Assembly (NCBI GenBank): GCA_038236995.1
Contig: JBBRZE010000014.1
Span: 18,081-82,080 of the forward strand
Direction of reading: 5' to 3'
DNA from: JAAFHB01 sp038236995
GTDB lineage: Bacteria > Bacteroidota > Bacteroidia > Bacteroidales > Prolixibacteraceae
DNA length: 64,000 bases
Within the stretch, counting starts at the first letter, position 1. Every line of letters begins with the position of its first letter. The position numbers were made by a program, and so were the translations under genes. The notes under the pieces are model-generated. The model was not told the origin of the DNA and did no database searches. It was given only the letters and a program-made list of their open reading frames with translations. Shown piece after piece: positions 17,480-26,741 of the stretch.

Positions 17480-18016
17480 CTATTCTTTCCCCCTGTCGCC
17501 AACAAACTGGTCTTCCTTATTTTTGAACAATACATTGAATGTGGTAAGACTCCCGTAAATCCGTGTGATGTACTGTTCGAGATCAACCTTTTCCTCATCA
17601 GTGAGGTTACTCGCGTTGATGCGCTGTTCCATCACGCGCACCCGGTCGCGAACCATCACAATTTTATGAAAAAAGGTTTCAATTGGGATTTCCTTCTCTT
17701 TTAACGATTTGTCGCCCGGAAAAAGAACCATTTTCCCGCCAGTCCATTTCTGACCAAGCGGTACCGTTTCTTGTATATCACTAAAGCGGTGAAGAACCCT
17801 GATCAGACTTTTCTCCATCTTTTCGTAGGTAAGCAAGTCCGAAGGAGTTTCAATGGCTTCGATCACCTCGAGGCCTTCATAATCGCGTTTGATCTGCCTG
17901 ACGCCAAAATCTATAAATCCAATTTCCCAGGCATCCGAACGCACCTGAACGATTACACCTTTACCCATTTGCGGGTGTTTTACACGTGAGCCAACGCCTA
18001 AAATACTTTCTGTCAT
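17480..18016 (-). CDS. Conserved protein with a Tudor/SH3-like N-terminal domain
   Basis: About 178 aa. The ATG at 18016 (MTESILGVGSRVKHPQMGKG) is preferred over a GTG at 18046. Residues ~5-50 (GVGSRVKHPQMGKGVIV...EIGFIDFGVRQIKRDY) form a small beta-barrel motif like those at the end of UvrD/PcrA helicases or in CarD-type RNA-polymerase binders. The rest is helical and charged, ending in FVGDRGKE. This suggests contact with nucleic acid or RNA polymerase, which is inference. No partner gene is adjacent. Confidence 0.65.
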   Translation of the reverse strand: MTESILGVGSRVKHPQMGKGVIVQVRSDAWEIGFIDFGVRQIKRDYEGLEVIEAIETPSDLLTYEKMEKSLIRVLHRFSDIQETVPLGQKWTGGKMVLFPGDKSLKEKEIPIETFFHKIVMVRDRVRVMEQRINASNLTDEEKVDLEQYITRIYGSLTTFNVLFKNKEDQFVGDRGKE

Positions 18017-18229
18017 ATGAGTGATCTTTAAATTAGTAGTATGCACAAATATAGGATTTCTTATTTATGCACACCACTAAAAATTATGCTGTTTCCAACA
18101 AATATCCAAGCAAAATCGCGAAACAATGGACGTCTTAAAGCAATTTAAAATACTACTTTTATATCTAACTTTGCAATATCCATTAATATTATCAGTATTT
18201 TGGATATTTAATCTATTAAAGCAATAGCC

Positions 18230-18466
18230 ATGAATATTCAGACACAAAAAACAATTATCATAGAACAATTTAAGCAGTTAAACGATGAAAATTTGATCAA
18301 CGCTATCAAAAGCATTCTTGACTATGCTTCAAAAAAAGAACAAGATAGTTCCGATATACCTGAAGCGCATCAAAACCTGGTAATGGAACGCTTTGAAAAA
18401 ATAAGAACCGATCCGGAATCACTTTTAGATTGGGATGAGGCAAGGAAAACGTTGAAAACCAAATGA
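18230..18466 (+). CDS. Antitoxin of a type II toxin-antitoxin pair
   Basis: A 78-aa, mostly helical acidic protein. Its length, the SILDYASKKEQ helix and the C-terminal segment ending LDWDEARKTLK resemble the addiction-module antitoxins that accompany RelE/ParE-type toxins. It overlaps the toxin gene by 4 nt (ATGA), the usual coupling. Such antitoxins bind and neutralise the toxin and normally repress their own promoter, which would lie in 18050-18229. Confidence 0.8.
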   Translation: MNIQTQKTIIIEQFKQLNDENLINAIKSILDYASKKEQDSSDIPEAHQNLVMERFEKIRTDPESLLDWDEARKTLKTK

Positions 18467-18786
18467 AGAATTTCAAAGTAAAAATTGACCCACAAGCCAT
18501 TACTGACATTAAGTGTATTGCGGAATGGTATGACCAACAACAATCACTGCTTGGAGATCGATTTCAAGTTACAATCATAAAACACATTAATAAACTTGAA
18601 AATGCCCCTTATTCATTTGCTATCCGCTACAATGAAATCCGCTGCATGTCAGTAACTAAATTCCCTTTCATGGTTCATTTCTATATAAACGAAGAAACAC
18701 GATATGTGGAAGTATTAGCAGTTATAAGTACCCACAGGAATCCAAAAATCTGGAAAGAGAGAACTGGCAATCATCCATTTAAATAA
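18463..18786 (+). CDS. RelE/ParE-family toxin
   Basis: A 107-aa protein of the RelE/ParE fold: N-terminal KVKIDPQAITDIKCIAEWYDQQ, then the two-helix hairpin, LENAPYSFAIRYNEIRCMSVTKFPF and the closing strand VEVLAVISTHRNPKIWKER, with the basic residues (Arg, His, Arg) expected near the C-terminus. ParE toxins act on gyrase and RelE toxins cleave mRNA; the sequence does not decide which. The pair sits between the conserved gene at 17480 and the end of the SusCD operon. Confidence 0.88.
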   Translation: MKNFKVKIDPQAITDIKCIAEWYDQQQSLLGDRFQVTIIKHINKLENAPYSFAIRYNEIRCMSVTKFPFMVHFYINEETRYVEVLAVISTHRNPKIWKERTGNHPFK

Positions 18787-18819
18787 AAATTTAAATATTA
18801 ATCTGAAATTATTTCTTAA

Positions 18820-21198
18820 TCACTTTCGACTCATCGACGGTGGTGCATCTTCGGGTTTGCTTCCCCACTTTTTGTTCGGTTCAGGTCCCATTTCGAAAAG
18901 AAGGTTTCCACCATCTGTAATTTCTTTTTGCGAAATCCAGGTTCTGTTAATTGGTTTTCCGTTCAGTATTGCCGACTGGATGTATTTATTTTGATGAGAG
19001 TTATTATTGGTCTGAATCGTAAATGTTTTGCCTTTGCCTGCATCAATGGTCACTTTTCCGAACAGGGGACTTCCGATGGCGTAATACGGACTTCCAGGTG
19101 TAACCGGGTAAAAGCCCATTGAACTAAGAACATACCATGACGAAAGTGATCCCATATCCTCATTTCCACAGATACCGCCAGGGCCACTCCGGTATAGTTC
19201 TTCGGTTACCTGCCTGGCTCGAAGTTGGGTTTTCCAGGGTTCACCCGCGAAATCATACAAGTAAGCTACATGGTGCGAGGGTTGATTGCCATGAACATAT
19301 TGCCCGATCGTACCGACAACTCCCACATATTTCGGAGGCGTGATATTGGGACTCATTTCAAAAAAAGTATCCAGTTTTGCGGTAAACGCCTTATTCCCGC
19401 CAAATAAATTGATCAATCCCTGTACGTCGTGCTGGACCGACCAGATGTATTGCCATGCATTCGATTCGGTATAGTGGCGGTTCGGCCTTTTCCCAACCAG
19501 CAGCGGATCAAAATATTTGTAATACGAATGCTCACCTGCTTTTACGATGTCCTGCTCACGCCCGTTCAAAGCCTCCAACCACGAACCATCCGCCATTTTG
19601 GGACGCATAAACCGGGTAACGGGATCCCATAAATTCCGGTAATTGTGTGCTCTTTTCATAAACAGTTTGTAATCATCTTTCTTTCCCAATTCATTGGCAA
19701 GTTGGGCAATGCACCAATCGTCGTACGCCAGTTCCAACGTATTTGGAACCGACTCGGTTACTTTGTCGACAGGTGTGTATCCCAATTCCAGGTAAAATTG
19801 AAGGCCCGATCGTCCGGCAGTATGCGGAACGGGAAGTTTCGGCGCTTCCAATGCTTTTTTACGCATCGCATCGTAAAGGAAATTCACATCAAAATCACGG
19901 TATCCTTTCAGATAAGCGTCCACAATAACAGGTATCAGGTGATCGCCGACCATTGCTTCACCATAAACATTCAGAAAATGTTGCGCAGGTAACCAGCCGT
20001 AATCCTTTGTCTTTGCAACAATTGATCTGATAAAATCATTCACATGTTCCGGCGCGGTGATGGTTAAAAGCGGATGCTGTGAACGGTAAGTATCCCAGCA
20101 GGAGAATGATCCGTAAAAATCGTATCCCTTAGCTTCATGCACCTTTTTGTCGGATCCCATGTATTTTCCATCCACGTCCTGCGAGATATACTGGGCCAGA
20201 AAGGAATGGTACATCGCCGTGTAAAAAATCTCTTTCTGGTCATCGGTGGCACCTTCAATTTTAATCCTTGCCAACTCTTTTTCCCATATTTGGCGCGACT
20301 CATTCCTGATTCCGTCAAAGTCCCAATCCGGAATCTCGGCTTTGAGGTTCCTTCTTGCACCCTCAACACTTGTATACGAAATCCCAACTTTCACCAATAT
20401 CTGTTCCTTTTCCGAAGTGCGGAAAGTAACAAATGCACCGATATTTTTTCCGGACTCACCATTTTTATAGGGCCAGATACTACCTCCAGATTCAGGCGTC
20501 TTCAAATCGTTATCGAACGTTCCATAATACCTGAAAGGTTTACTGAATTCGGCTACAAAGTAGACTTTACCAAGTCCGGCACTTTTCACCCCTTCGATCC
20601 GGTTGTTATCCAGAATTGTTAATTCCGATAAATCATTGGATGAATTATTGCCGATCTGATGTCCCAAATCCAGGATAATCCGCGAGTTATCGGATTTCGG
20701 AAACGTATAGCGATGAAATCCTGCTCTTTGAGTGGATGTCAATTCCGCTTTTACGTTGTAGTCTTTTAGAATGACGGAATAATAGCCCGGAGTTGCAATT
20801 TCGTCGGCATGGTCAAATCTGGAACGGTAACCTTCACCCGGATTTTCAGGTGATCCCGGAACAGTCTGAAGTTTAGTACTTACGGTTGGCATCAGCATCA
20901 CTTCTCCCCCGTTCACCATTCCGACACCACTCCAATGTGTGTGACTAAAACCCATAATGGAGTTTTCGGAATAGATGTATCCGGCGCAATAGGTCCAGCC
21001 TTGCGTATTCATATCTGGACTTAAATGAACCATTGCAAACGGACGCGAAGTTCCCGGGAATGTATGACCAAAGAAATCGGTTCCAAGGAATGGATTAACG
21101 TGGTCGATCGGTTCGTCGGATTGTGCAAAAGCAGGGTATTCAATTCCTGAACCAAAAACAAAACAGAGGACGATTAACCGGAGAAAGAAACGCTTCAT
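18820..21198 (-). CDS. GH92 alpha-mannosidase-like protein with variant active-site motif
   Basis: 792 aa counted from the ATG at 21198, which gives a signal peptide ending YPAFAQ. GH92 motifs: VNPFLGTDFFGHTFPGTSRP, GFSHTHWSG, SFSCWDTYRSQHP. The block that reads GNDDCGQMSAWYV in the other GH92 reads GNEDMGSLSSWYV here (~678-690); the aspartate is kept but the Gln is changed. This may mean another linkage or substituent, or reduced activity. It is the last gene of the SusCD operon and is convergent with the toxin gene, 33 nt away. Confidence 0.9.
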   Translation of the reverse strand: MKRFFLRLIVLCFVFGSGIEYPAFAQSDEPIDHVNPFLGTDFFGHTFPGTSRPFAMVHLSPDMNTQGWTYCAGYIYSENSIMGFSHTHWSGVGMVNGGEVMLMPTVSTKLQTVPGSPENPGEGYRSRFDHADEIATPGYYSVILKDYNVKAELTSTQRAGFHRYTFPKSDNSRIILDLGHQIGNNSSNDLSELTILDNNRIEGVKSAGLGKVYFVAEFSKPFRYYGTFDNDLKTPESGGSIWPYKNGESGKNIGAFVTFRTSEKEQILVKVGISYTSVEGARRNLKAEIPDWDFDGIRNESRQIWEKELARIKIEGATDDQKEIFYTAMYHSFLAQYISQDVDGKYMGSDKKVHEAKGYDFYGSFSCWDTYRSQHPLLTITAPEHVNDFIRSIVAKTKDYGWLPAQHFLNVYGEAMVGDHLIPVIVDAYLKGYRDFDVNFLYDAMRKKALEAPKLPVPHTAGRSGLQFYLELGYTPVDKVTESVPNTLELAYDDWCIAQLANELGKKDDYKLFMKRAHNYRNLWDPVTRFMRPKMADGSWLEALNGREQDIVKAGEHSYYKYFDPLLVGKRPNRHYTESNAWQYIWSVQHDVQGLINLFGGNKAFTAKLDTFFEMSPNITPPKYVGVVGTIGQYVHGNQPSHHVAYLYDFAGEPWKTQLRARQVTEELYRSGPGGICGNEDMGSLSSWYVLSSMGFYPVTPGSPYYAIGSPLFGKVTIDAGKGKTFTIQTNNNSHQNKYIQSAILNGKPINRTWISQKEITDGGNLLFEMGPEPNKKWGSKPEDAPPSMSRK

Positions 21199-21274
21199 GA
21201 TGATCTGTTTTAAGATGATCAAATTTATAAATATGCCGGGATAAATTTATGATTCAAATCCTGCGATTTTATTT

Positions 21275-22678
21275 TCAGATTCCCTCGCCATACGACCACC
21301 CTTTGCGAGCAGGCACCTTAACGAATGCATCAATATCAGGCCGGTTTGTAATCTTCATATTTGCAGCATCGTATTCAATTTTAGTGGCGAATTTCTGAGC
21401 CAAAACACCGATTAGCGCCATTTCTGACAATTCGGCCGAATAATCAAAATTCGATCCGGGAAGCGTTTTGTTTTTAATGCAATCGATCCATTCCTTCTGT
21501 GGCTGTTCTTCGCCAATTCTTGCGAATGTTTGTGCCGGGGGATTTTTCAGAAATTCCTGCCACTCTTCTTCCGAAACCATCAGCCTGGGTTTGTTGGGCC
21601 TTCCGCCTGTAATTAAAGTTTTCTTCTCGCCGATCATCACCATGCCAGAACCTGGCAACTCAGTTACGCCCCATTCAGGACGGATGTCAGGCTTCGAACC
21701 ACCTTCGTGCCAGAATAAATTTACAGGTACTTTATCGCCCCGGGCACCAAACTGATAAGCAATTACCGATTCATCAGGTATAAAACTATGATCTGGCACC
21801 GGATTTGGAACCGTTGCCTCAACCGTATGTGGCATTCCAAGACCCAGCGCCCAGAATGGACCATCGAGCGTATGGCATGACCAATCGCCCAGCATTCCAT
21901 TTCCAAAATCGTAGAAGCCTCTCCACGACTTAGGGGCATAGGCACTGTTGAAAGGACGTTCAGCCGCCTGACCCAGCCATAAATCCCAGTCTAAACCTTC
22001 GGGGACCGGTTGAGCAGATGGTGGAAAACTATCGGGTTTGGTCCAATATCCGCCCGGTTTAAATTCGAATGGACCAAACCATGCATGAACTTCTTTGACC
22101 TGACCGAGCACTCCAGCTTCGTACCACTCTCTGATTTGACGGATGCCATTGGTCGTATGACCCTGATTCCCCATCTGCGAAACAATCCCGTAATGTTTCG
22201 CGGCCTTTTTCATCGTACGCAACTGCCAGATATTGTGCGCCAAAGGTTTTTCAACATAGACATGTTTACCCAATTGCATGGCTACCATCGTTGCGGCAAA
22301 GTGTGAATGGTCAGGTATTGAAATGATCACTGCATCAATTTCGTTGGCCATTTCGTCGAACATGACCCGGTAATCTTTATATCTTTTTGCCTTGGGAAAA
22401 GTTTTAAAACCTTCGGCCGCACGTTTTTCGTCAACATCACAGAGGGCCACCACATTTTCAGTCAATACTTTTCTTTGGGGTCCGTCTTGTTTTTTACTGT
22501 TGTCATCTTCATCAACAAACAACGTTTCCCAATTATCTTGTCCCCTGCCGCCAACACCAATTATCGCAATATTCAATTTGTTATTTGCCGAGCAGCTAAA
22601 CAGATTCGGAATAATTAATGTTCCCGCTGTCGCAACAGAGGCTGACTTCAGGAAGGTTCTGCGAGATAAATTTCCCAT
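21275..22678 (-). CDS. Gfo/Idh/MocA oxidoreductase with Tat signal
   Basis: A 467-aa NAD(P)-dependent oxidoreductase. The twin-arginine signal SRRTFLK (residues 5-11) is followed by a possible lipobox (LFSC, Cys29), so it would be exported folded with its cofactor. The Rossmann loop is IGVGGRGQD (~40-48), and EKPLAHN is the family's EKP catalytic motif. The long insert with GLDWDLWLGQA and WRGFYDFGNGMLGDWSCH is typical of secreted members, some of which oxidise sugars at C3 or act as GH109-type hydrolases. It could supply the substrate of the DUF1080 protein at 5123. It lies in the SusCD operon. Confidence 0.88.
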   Translation of the reverse strand: MGNLSRRTFLKSASVATAGTLIIPNLFSCSANNKLNIAIIGVGGRGQDNWETLFVDEDDNSKKQDGPQRKVLTENVVALCDVDEKRAAEGFKTFPKAKRYKDYRVMFDEMANEIDAVIISIPDHSHFAATMVAMQLGKHVYVEKPLAHNIWQLRTMKKAAKHYGIVSQMGNQGHTTNGIRQIREWYEAGVLGQVKEVHAWFGPFEFKPGGYWTKPDSFPPSAQPVPEGLDWDLWLGQAAERPFNSAYAPKSWRGFYDFGNGMLGDWSCHTLDGPFWALGLGMPHTVEATVPNPVPDHSFIPDESVIAYQFGARGDKVPVNLFWHEGGSKPDIRPEWGVTELPGSGMVMIGEKKTLITGGRPNKPRLMVSEEEWQEFLKNPPAQTFARIGEEQPQKEWIDCIKNKTLPGSNFDYSAELSEMALIGVLAQKFATKIEYDAANMKITNRPDIDAFVKVPARKGWSYGEGI

Positions 22679-22730
22679 TTTTATGATTTTAGTTATTCAA
22701 TATCAATGATTTCATTAAATGCTGATTAAA

Positions 22731-24515
22731 CTATTTTTTAACCGAAAACGAATCAATCAATTTACCTTCAAAGTTCACTGATTGGTAATTCAATTCATCG
22801 CCTTTGATGGTCATGTACTGGTAAAGATGGCCGTCTGTATTCCGGACAGCAGCATACGGTTCGTCTGTAACCGGATGAGGATTTGTTGGAATCCCAACAG
22901 AAATCACATATGCAGTTCCATTATTGTAAGATGGCACAACCTCCCCACCTTTCATAGGCTTTGAGCGCATGTAATAATGGATGTGTCCACTCATCACCAT
23001 ATCAACGTGGTACTTATCGAACAGTGGCACCCATGCTTTTTGAATATTGAAATAGGGTTCTTCCCAGTTGTACGGCGGGAAATGAAACATCGCAAATTTC
23101 CAGGTAGCTTTTGATTTGGCGAGCTGTCCTTCAATCCATGGCGTTTGAACGTCCATTGGTGACGTGGCGTCGATCATCAGGAACAACGCGTTTTTGTAGG
23201 TAAAGGCATACGTTTGTTCCTTTTCAACGCCATCGGGACCATTCATTGGATAGCTAAATTCTTCCCGGTAGGTCTTTGCTCCAATTCCAAGCCGGTTATC
23301 GTGATTCCCGGGAACTGACATCAATGGTTTCCTGCCAATTACTTCTTTTGAATAAGCTAACAGATCATCCCATTGATTTCGGTACAATCCATCACTTACC
23401 AAATCTCCTGCAATGGAATAAAAGGCAGCATCTGGATGCGCTATTTCTGCTTTATTGAATAGCTCTCCGAATTTTGAGGAATAATGGGTATCGCCAAACC
23501 AGATAAATGAAAACTGATCATCATCCGCGGCAGTCGAAAAAGTAGAATTCCCTGACCAATCAGATTGTGGTGCTATCTGGTACTCATAGGTAGTTCCAGG
23601 TTTTAAATCCCGAAGTTCTGCTGTAAAATGATTGATGTACCTGTCGTTCATCAAAACACGATCTTCCATTCGAATTTTTGAAGCCGGTGCCGATAATTCT
23701 TCCAAACTACCTTTCACACGGTATTTCACTGTTCCGTCAGCAACTGTGGTATCAGTACGCCACTGGATATCGATCCCGGTTGAAGGGTTGGAACTCCATG
23801 TTAGCATTAACTGATCGGGTGTTTTTGAGGAAGGATAATTCGTTGTTCTGAAAGCGCCTATCAGGTGCGTTTCTACGCCTCGACCCCGGATCGTGGTCAG
23901 TAGTTTTTGTCCTTTCAATGCATCAGGGACGTTGGTTAAAACCAGCTCATCCCAATCGTGATAAGTAAATGCACTGTCTTTCAACACACCAACAAATTGA
24001 TTTTCGGGAAAAAAATTACTTAGTTCAAGCTTGTCATTTTTGTTTTGGGGCGCAACTGAAACAAAGTAATGAAGCGGATAGTCCTCGAACCCATTTACTC
24101 CCAGGCCGACTTTTCCTGCCTCAAACGATTTTTGCCACACTTCGTAGGTGGTCTGTTCGTTATTCAATGTCATATCAGTTTTTAAAAAACCACTCTTTGA
24201 TAACCAAAAGGGGACCGTTTTTTGTTTTTCACTGCGCATCACAGAGACTACGACCGGAACATTTACGGTAAACATCCAGTGTCGGGTTGATAGCACCTGT
24301 TTTTCCTGATCAGAGAACAGAGACATTACCTGATCGTTATCCAACCCGGATAATTCTTTTGCGCTCGTTGTCTGATACAAATCTGAAATGGTTTTGTCCA
24401 TGATATCCTTCACCGATATCTCCTTATGGGCATCATTGAAAAAGCATCCGGTTGCCGCAAAGAGATAAACCGAACAGATTAATAATTTAGAGAACAGGTT
24501 TTTCATTCTTTTCAT
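22731..24515 (-). CDS. Lipoprotein metallophosphoesterase with purple-acid-phosphatase-type N-domain
   Basis: 594 aa. Lipobox FAATGC (Cys24). A Fibronectin-III-like domain (~230-330: LMLTWSSNPSTGIDIQWRT ... LKPGTTYEYQI) precedes a calcineurin-like catalytic domain with the metal motifs GDTHY (342-344), GDLVSDG (370-371), GNHDNR (403-406) and GHIHYY near residue 530. It would remove phosphate from an extracytoplasmic substrate. The start overlaps the stop of the upstream gene by 4 nt (ATGA). An alternative ATG is three codons downstream. In this operon a phosphorylated glycan is a natural guess, though not proven. Confidence 0.88.
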   Translation of the reverse strand: MKRMKNLFSKLLICSVYLFAATGCFFNDAHKEISVKDIMDKTISDLYQTTSAKELSGLDNDQVMSLFSDQEKQVLSTRHWMFTVNVPVVVSVMRSEKQKTVPFWLSKSGFLKTDMTLNNEQTTYEVWQKSFEAGKVGLGVNGFEDYPLHYFVSVAPQNKNDKLELSNFFPENQFVGVLKDSAFTYHDWDELVLTNVPDALKGQKLLTTIRGRGVETHLIGAFRTTNYPSSKTPDQLMLTWSSNPSTGIDIQWRTDTTVADGTVKYRVKGSLEELSAPASKIRMEDRVLMNDRYINHFTAELRDLKPGTTYEYQIAPQSDWSGNSTFSTAADDDQFSFIWFGDTHYSSKFGELFNKAEIAHPDAAFYSIAGDLVSDGLYRNQWDDLLAYSKEVIGRKPLMSVPGNHDNRLGIGAKTYREEFSYPMNGPDGVEKEQTYAFTYKNALFLMIDATSPMDVQTPWIEGQLAKSKATWKFAMFHFPPYNWEEPYFNIQKAWVPLFDKYHVDMVMSGHIHYYMRSKPMKGGEVVPSYNNGTAYVISVGIPTNPHPVTDEPYAAVRNTDGHLYQYMTIKGDELNYQSVNFEGKLIDSFSVKK

Positions 24516-26734
24516 TTTATGGGTGCACTGATCACGTCAAGATACCTACCAATCCAGTAAGGCAATAGCCAGATATCGCCAGCACTGTTTTCGGATCTGC
24601 CGGCACTTTTTTCGTTCAGATCGAATCGGTTTGAATTGTGCCTTGAGATCGGAAGTTCATCGGGAGGAAGTACTTCTTTGATCGTCTGATTCCTGAAATT
24701 TGGCTCAACTTTTTCAATATCTTTCCGATGACTGTTTTCGACAGACCAGTTTATCAAGTCAAGCGGATATTTCTGCAGATACCAGATTGCTTCTTTCAGG
24801 TCAATCTCCTTTGTACCTGCAATCGCGGTCATGATATTCCACAGTCCCTCTTTCTCCGGTCGTTCGTATTCCCAGTGATCAATGATGGCCTTCTTATATT
24901 TTGCTTTCAGCGTGTCGTTTAATGCATAACGGTATAATCCCCAATAGCCGCAGTAATACATTTCATCATCTGAATGATTCCATTCTGAAGATAATTCCTT
25001 GCTCAACTCATCGGCATCGTCAGGCGCATGACCAATCTCTTTCATCGGCTTCATCAGATTTTCAAGATAACCATGCTTTGTCATCAGGTAAAGCGCCGCT
25101 TCTTTGTATTTTTCTTTTTTGGTAAAGTGATAAGCGGTTTGTAGCATCGCAATGATGTTGGAAGAATTGATCTTTCGGTCGCCAACAATTTTAGGTCTGG
25201 CATTCACATAATCAGGATTCCAGCGTCCCCAACGGGTTGGTTCGCCATTCCAGTCGATCATGTAAAAGTCGTTTTTAACAACATGTGACATCAGTGTATC
25301 AATCAGCATGATTGCCTTATTCCGTAATTCAGGTTCAGGAATCAACTCTGCAATTGCCCCAAAAGCGAAAATATGACCAATGGCTTCATCACTGCTCGTG
25401 GTTGATTTCCAATCCCACTCAGGATCATTGGCCCTGCGCCATGCTTCGTCATGATATTTATACCCCCGTCTTTCGAATGACCGTGAAGGAAAACCCGAGT
25501 TTAGCGAGTTGATTGTATAAAGTCGTTCCATCGCATCGAGCGATTCGCGGACATTTTGTAATGCATCATCCGATTTGGTGACAGCATAACGGAAGGTTTC
25601 CCCGGCCAAATACATCGAGGTCCACAATCCGTCATTGTCCGAATCTTCCATACTTCCGGTGGTTACATCTCCATCGACCATTGACGAAACAGTGGCATTA
25701 AAACCTGTACGTATATGACGATCACGCACCTGTTTTTCGAAGAACATCGCCTTATCATTCAATGTCATCGGTTCGAAACAAATTTTTCCTAAACCTTTAG
25801 TGGTCAATATTAACACTGAATTATCAGGACCCTTTGCAATACTCAATACTGAATCAGAAGGTATCCAGCGTTGTGAGGCATAATAGTCAAATTTCCCATC
25901 TTCGCGAAGCATCATTGCACCCCATGTTGAACCAAACCAAAGTTTCCCCTTGATTTCGCTGATTGTCGTTAAATCAGTCCATGGCATTTTTTTGTGAACA
26001 TCGCCAACCTTCTTTTTAGTTTTCGAATCGATCTCAAAATACCCGTCTGATGTTCCAACAATCAATTTAGAGGAAGTGGGCTCAAAGCATGTAAGATTAC
26101 GAGCATCCATCACCTTTGCCATTTCCTTTTCCCCGGGAGAAAATGTGCTGATAGATGACTTACCTAAAATCCAAAACAGGTCATTGGCAACGTCAAATTT
26201 GATGTCTTTCACCTCGTCACCTGAAAGTGAACCTTCCCACAATTTTATAGAATCTTTGATGAAATTCAGGCTTTTGCCATCTGAAATCAAAAAGCAAAAA
26301 TCTTTACCTCCTGCGAGTAGTTTCGCGCCTGGCATCGTATGTCGCGCGTATAATTTACCTGCCCAGGCATTGCTCAATACTGCTTTATTGTCGATGTAAA
26401 CCAATTGATCCTGATAAGTTCCGATTCCGGCAATTTTCTTATCTGATGTCTCCCGATCCTGAACATCTTTGACCAGCGTTCCCGGAAATAAGAACTGCCC
26501 GCCACGCGGTCTTAACAATCCGTTTGAAGAGAAAATCTGGATGTAGCCGTTTCTGTCGGAAACAACCTGACCGAATTTGATGTTCCCTCCGGTGGCATTG
26601 TATTTTATGCTATAATTCTGAATAAAGGGATTATCCTGATGTAGCCCGGTAATCGATTTGTCATTTTTTGAAGCACACCAGCCAGCAGTGCCTGCCAATA
26701 CCAGAATGAATAGGAGTTGTATTGTTTTTTTCAT
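24512..26734 (-). CDS. Secreted propeller plus helical-barrel protein (paralogue 2 of 3)
   Basis: 740 aa with a signal peptide (MKKTIQLLFILVLAGTAGWC). The N-terminal ~315 residues are beta-propeller-like (NGYIQIFSSNGLLRPRGG, GKLWFGSTWGAMMLREDGK). The C-terminal half carries DNDGLWTSMYLAGE, TSSDEAIGH, RWGRWNPDYVN and the end motif LLPYWIGRY. It is close in sequence to the next-upstream gene and more distant from the one at 689. No catalytic family is recognised. It is the middle gene of a tightly packed run: 7 nt from the upstream paralogue and a 4-nt overlap with the phosphoesterase. Confidence 0.75.
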   Translation of the reverse strand: MKKTIQLLFILVLAGTAGWCASKNDKSITGLHQDNPFIQNYSIKYNATGGNIKFGQVVSDRNGYIQIFSSNGLLRPRGGQFLFPGTLVKDVQDRETSDKKIAGIGTYQDQLVYIDNKAVLSNAWAGKLYARHTMPGAKLLAGGKDFCFLISDGKSLNFIKDSIKLWEGSLSGDEVKDIKFDVANDLFWILGKSSISTFSPGEKEMAKVMDARNLTCFEPTSSKLIVGTSDGYFEIDSKTKKKVGDVHKKMPWTDLTTISEIKGKLWFGSTWGAMMLREDGKFDYYASQRWIPSDSVLSIAKGPDNSVLILTTKGLGKICFEPMTLNDKAMFFEKQVRDRHIRTGFNATVSSMVDGDVTTGSMEDSDNDGLWTSMYLAGETFRYAVTKSDDALQNVRESLDAMERLYTINSLNSGFPSRSFERRGYKYHDEAWRRANDPEWDWKSTTSSDEAIGHIFAFGAIAELIPEPELRNKAIMLIDTLMSHVVKNDFYMIDWNGEPTRWGRWNPDYVNARPKIVGDRKINSSNIIAMLQTAYHFTKKEKYKEAALYLMTKHGYLENLMKPMKEIGHAPDDADELSKELSSEWNHSDDEMYYCGYWGLYRYALNDTLKAKYKKAIIDHWEYERPEKEGLWNIMTAIAGTKEIDLKEAIWYLQKYPLDLINWSVENSHRKDIEKVEPNFRNQTIKEVLPPDELPISRHNSNRFDLNEKSAGRSENSAGDIWLLPYWIGRYLDVISAPIK

Positions 26735-26741
26735 TTTCTAT

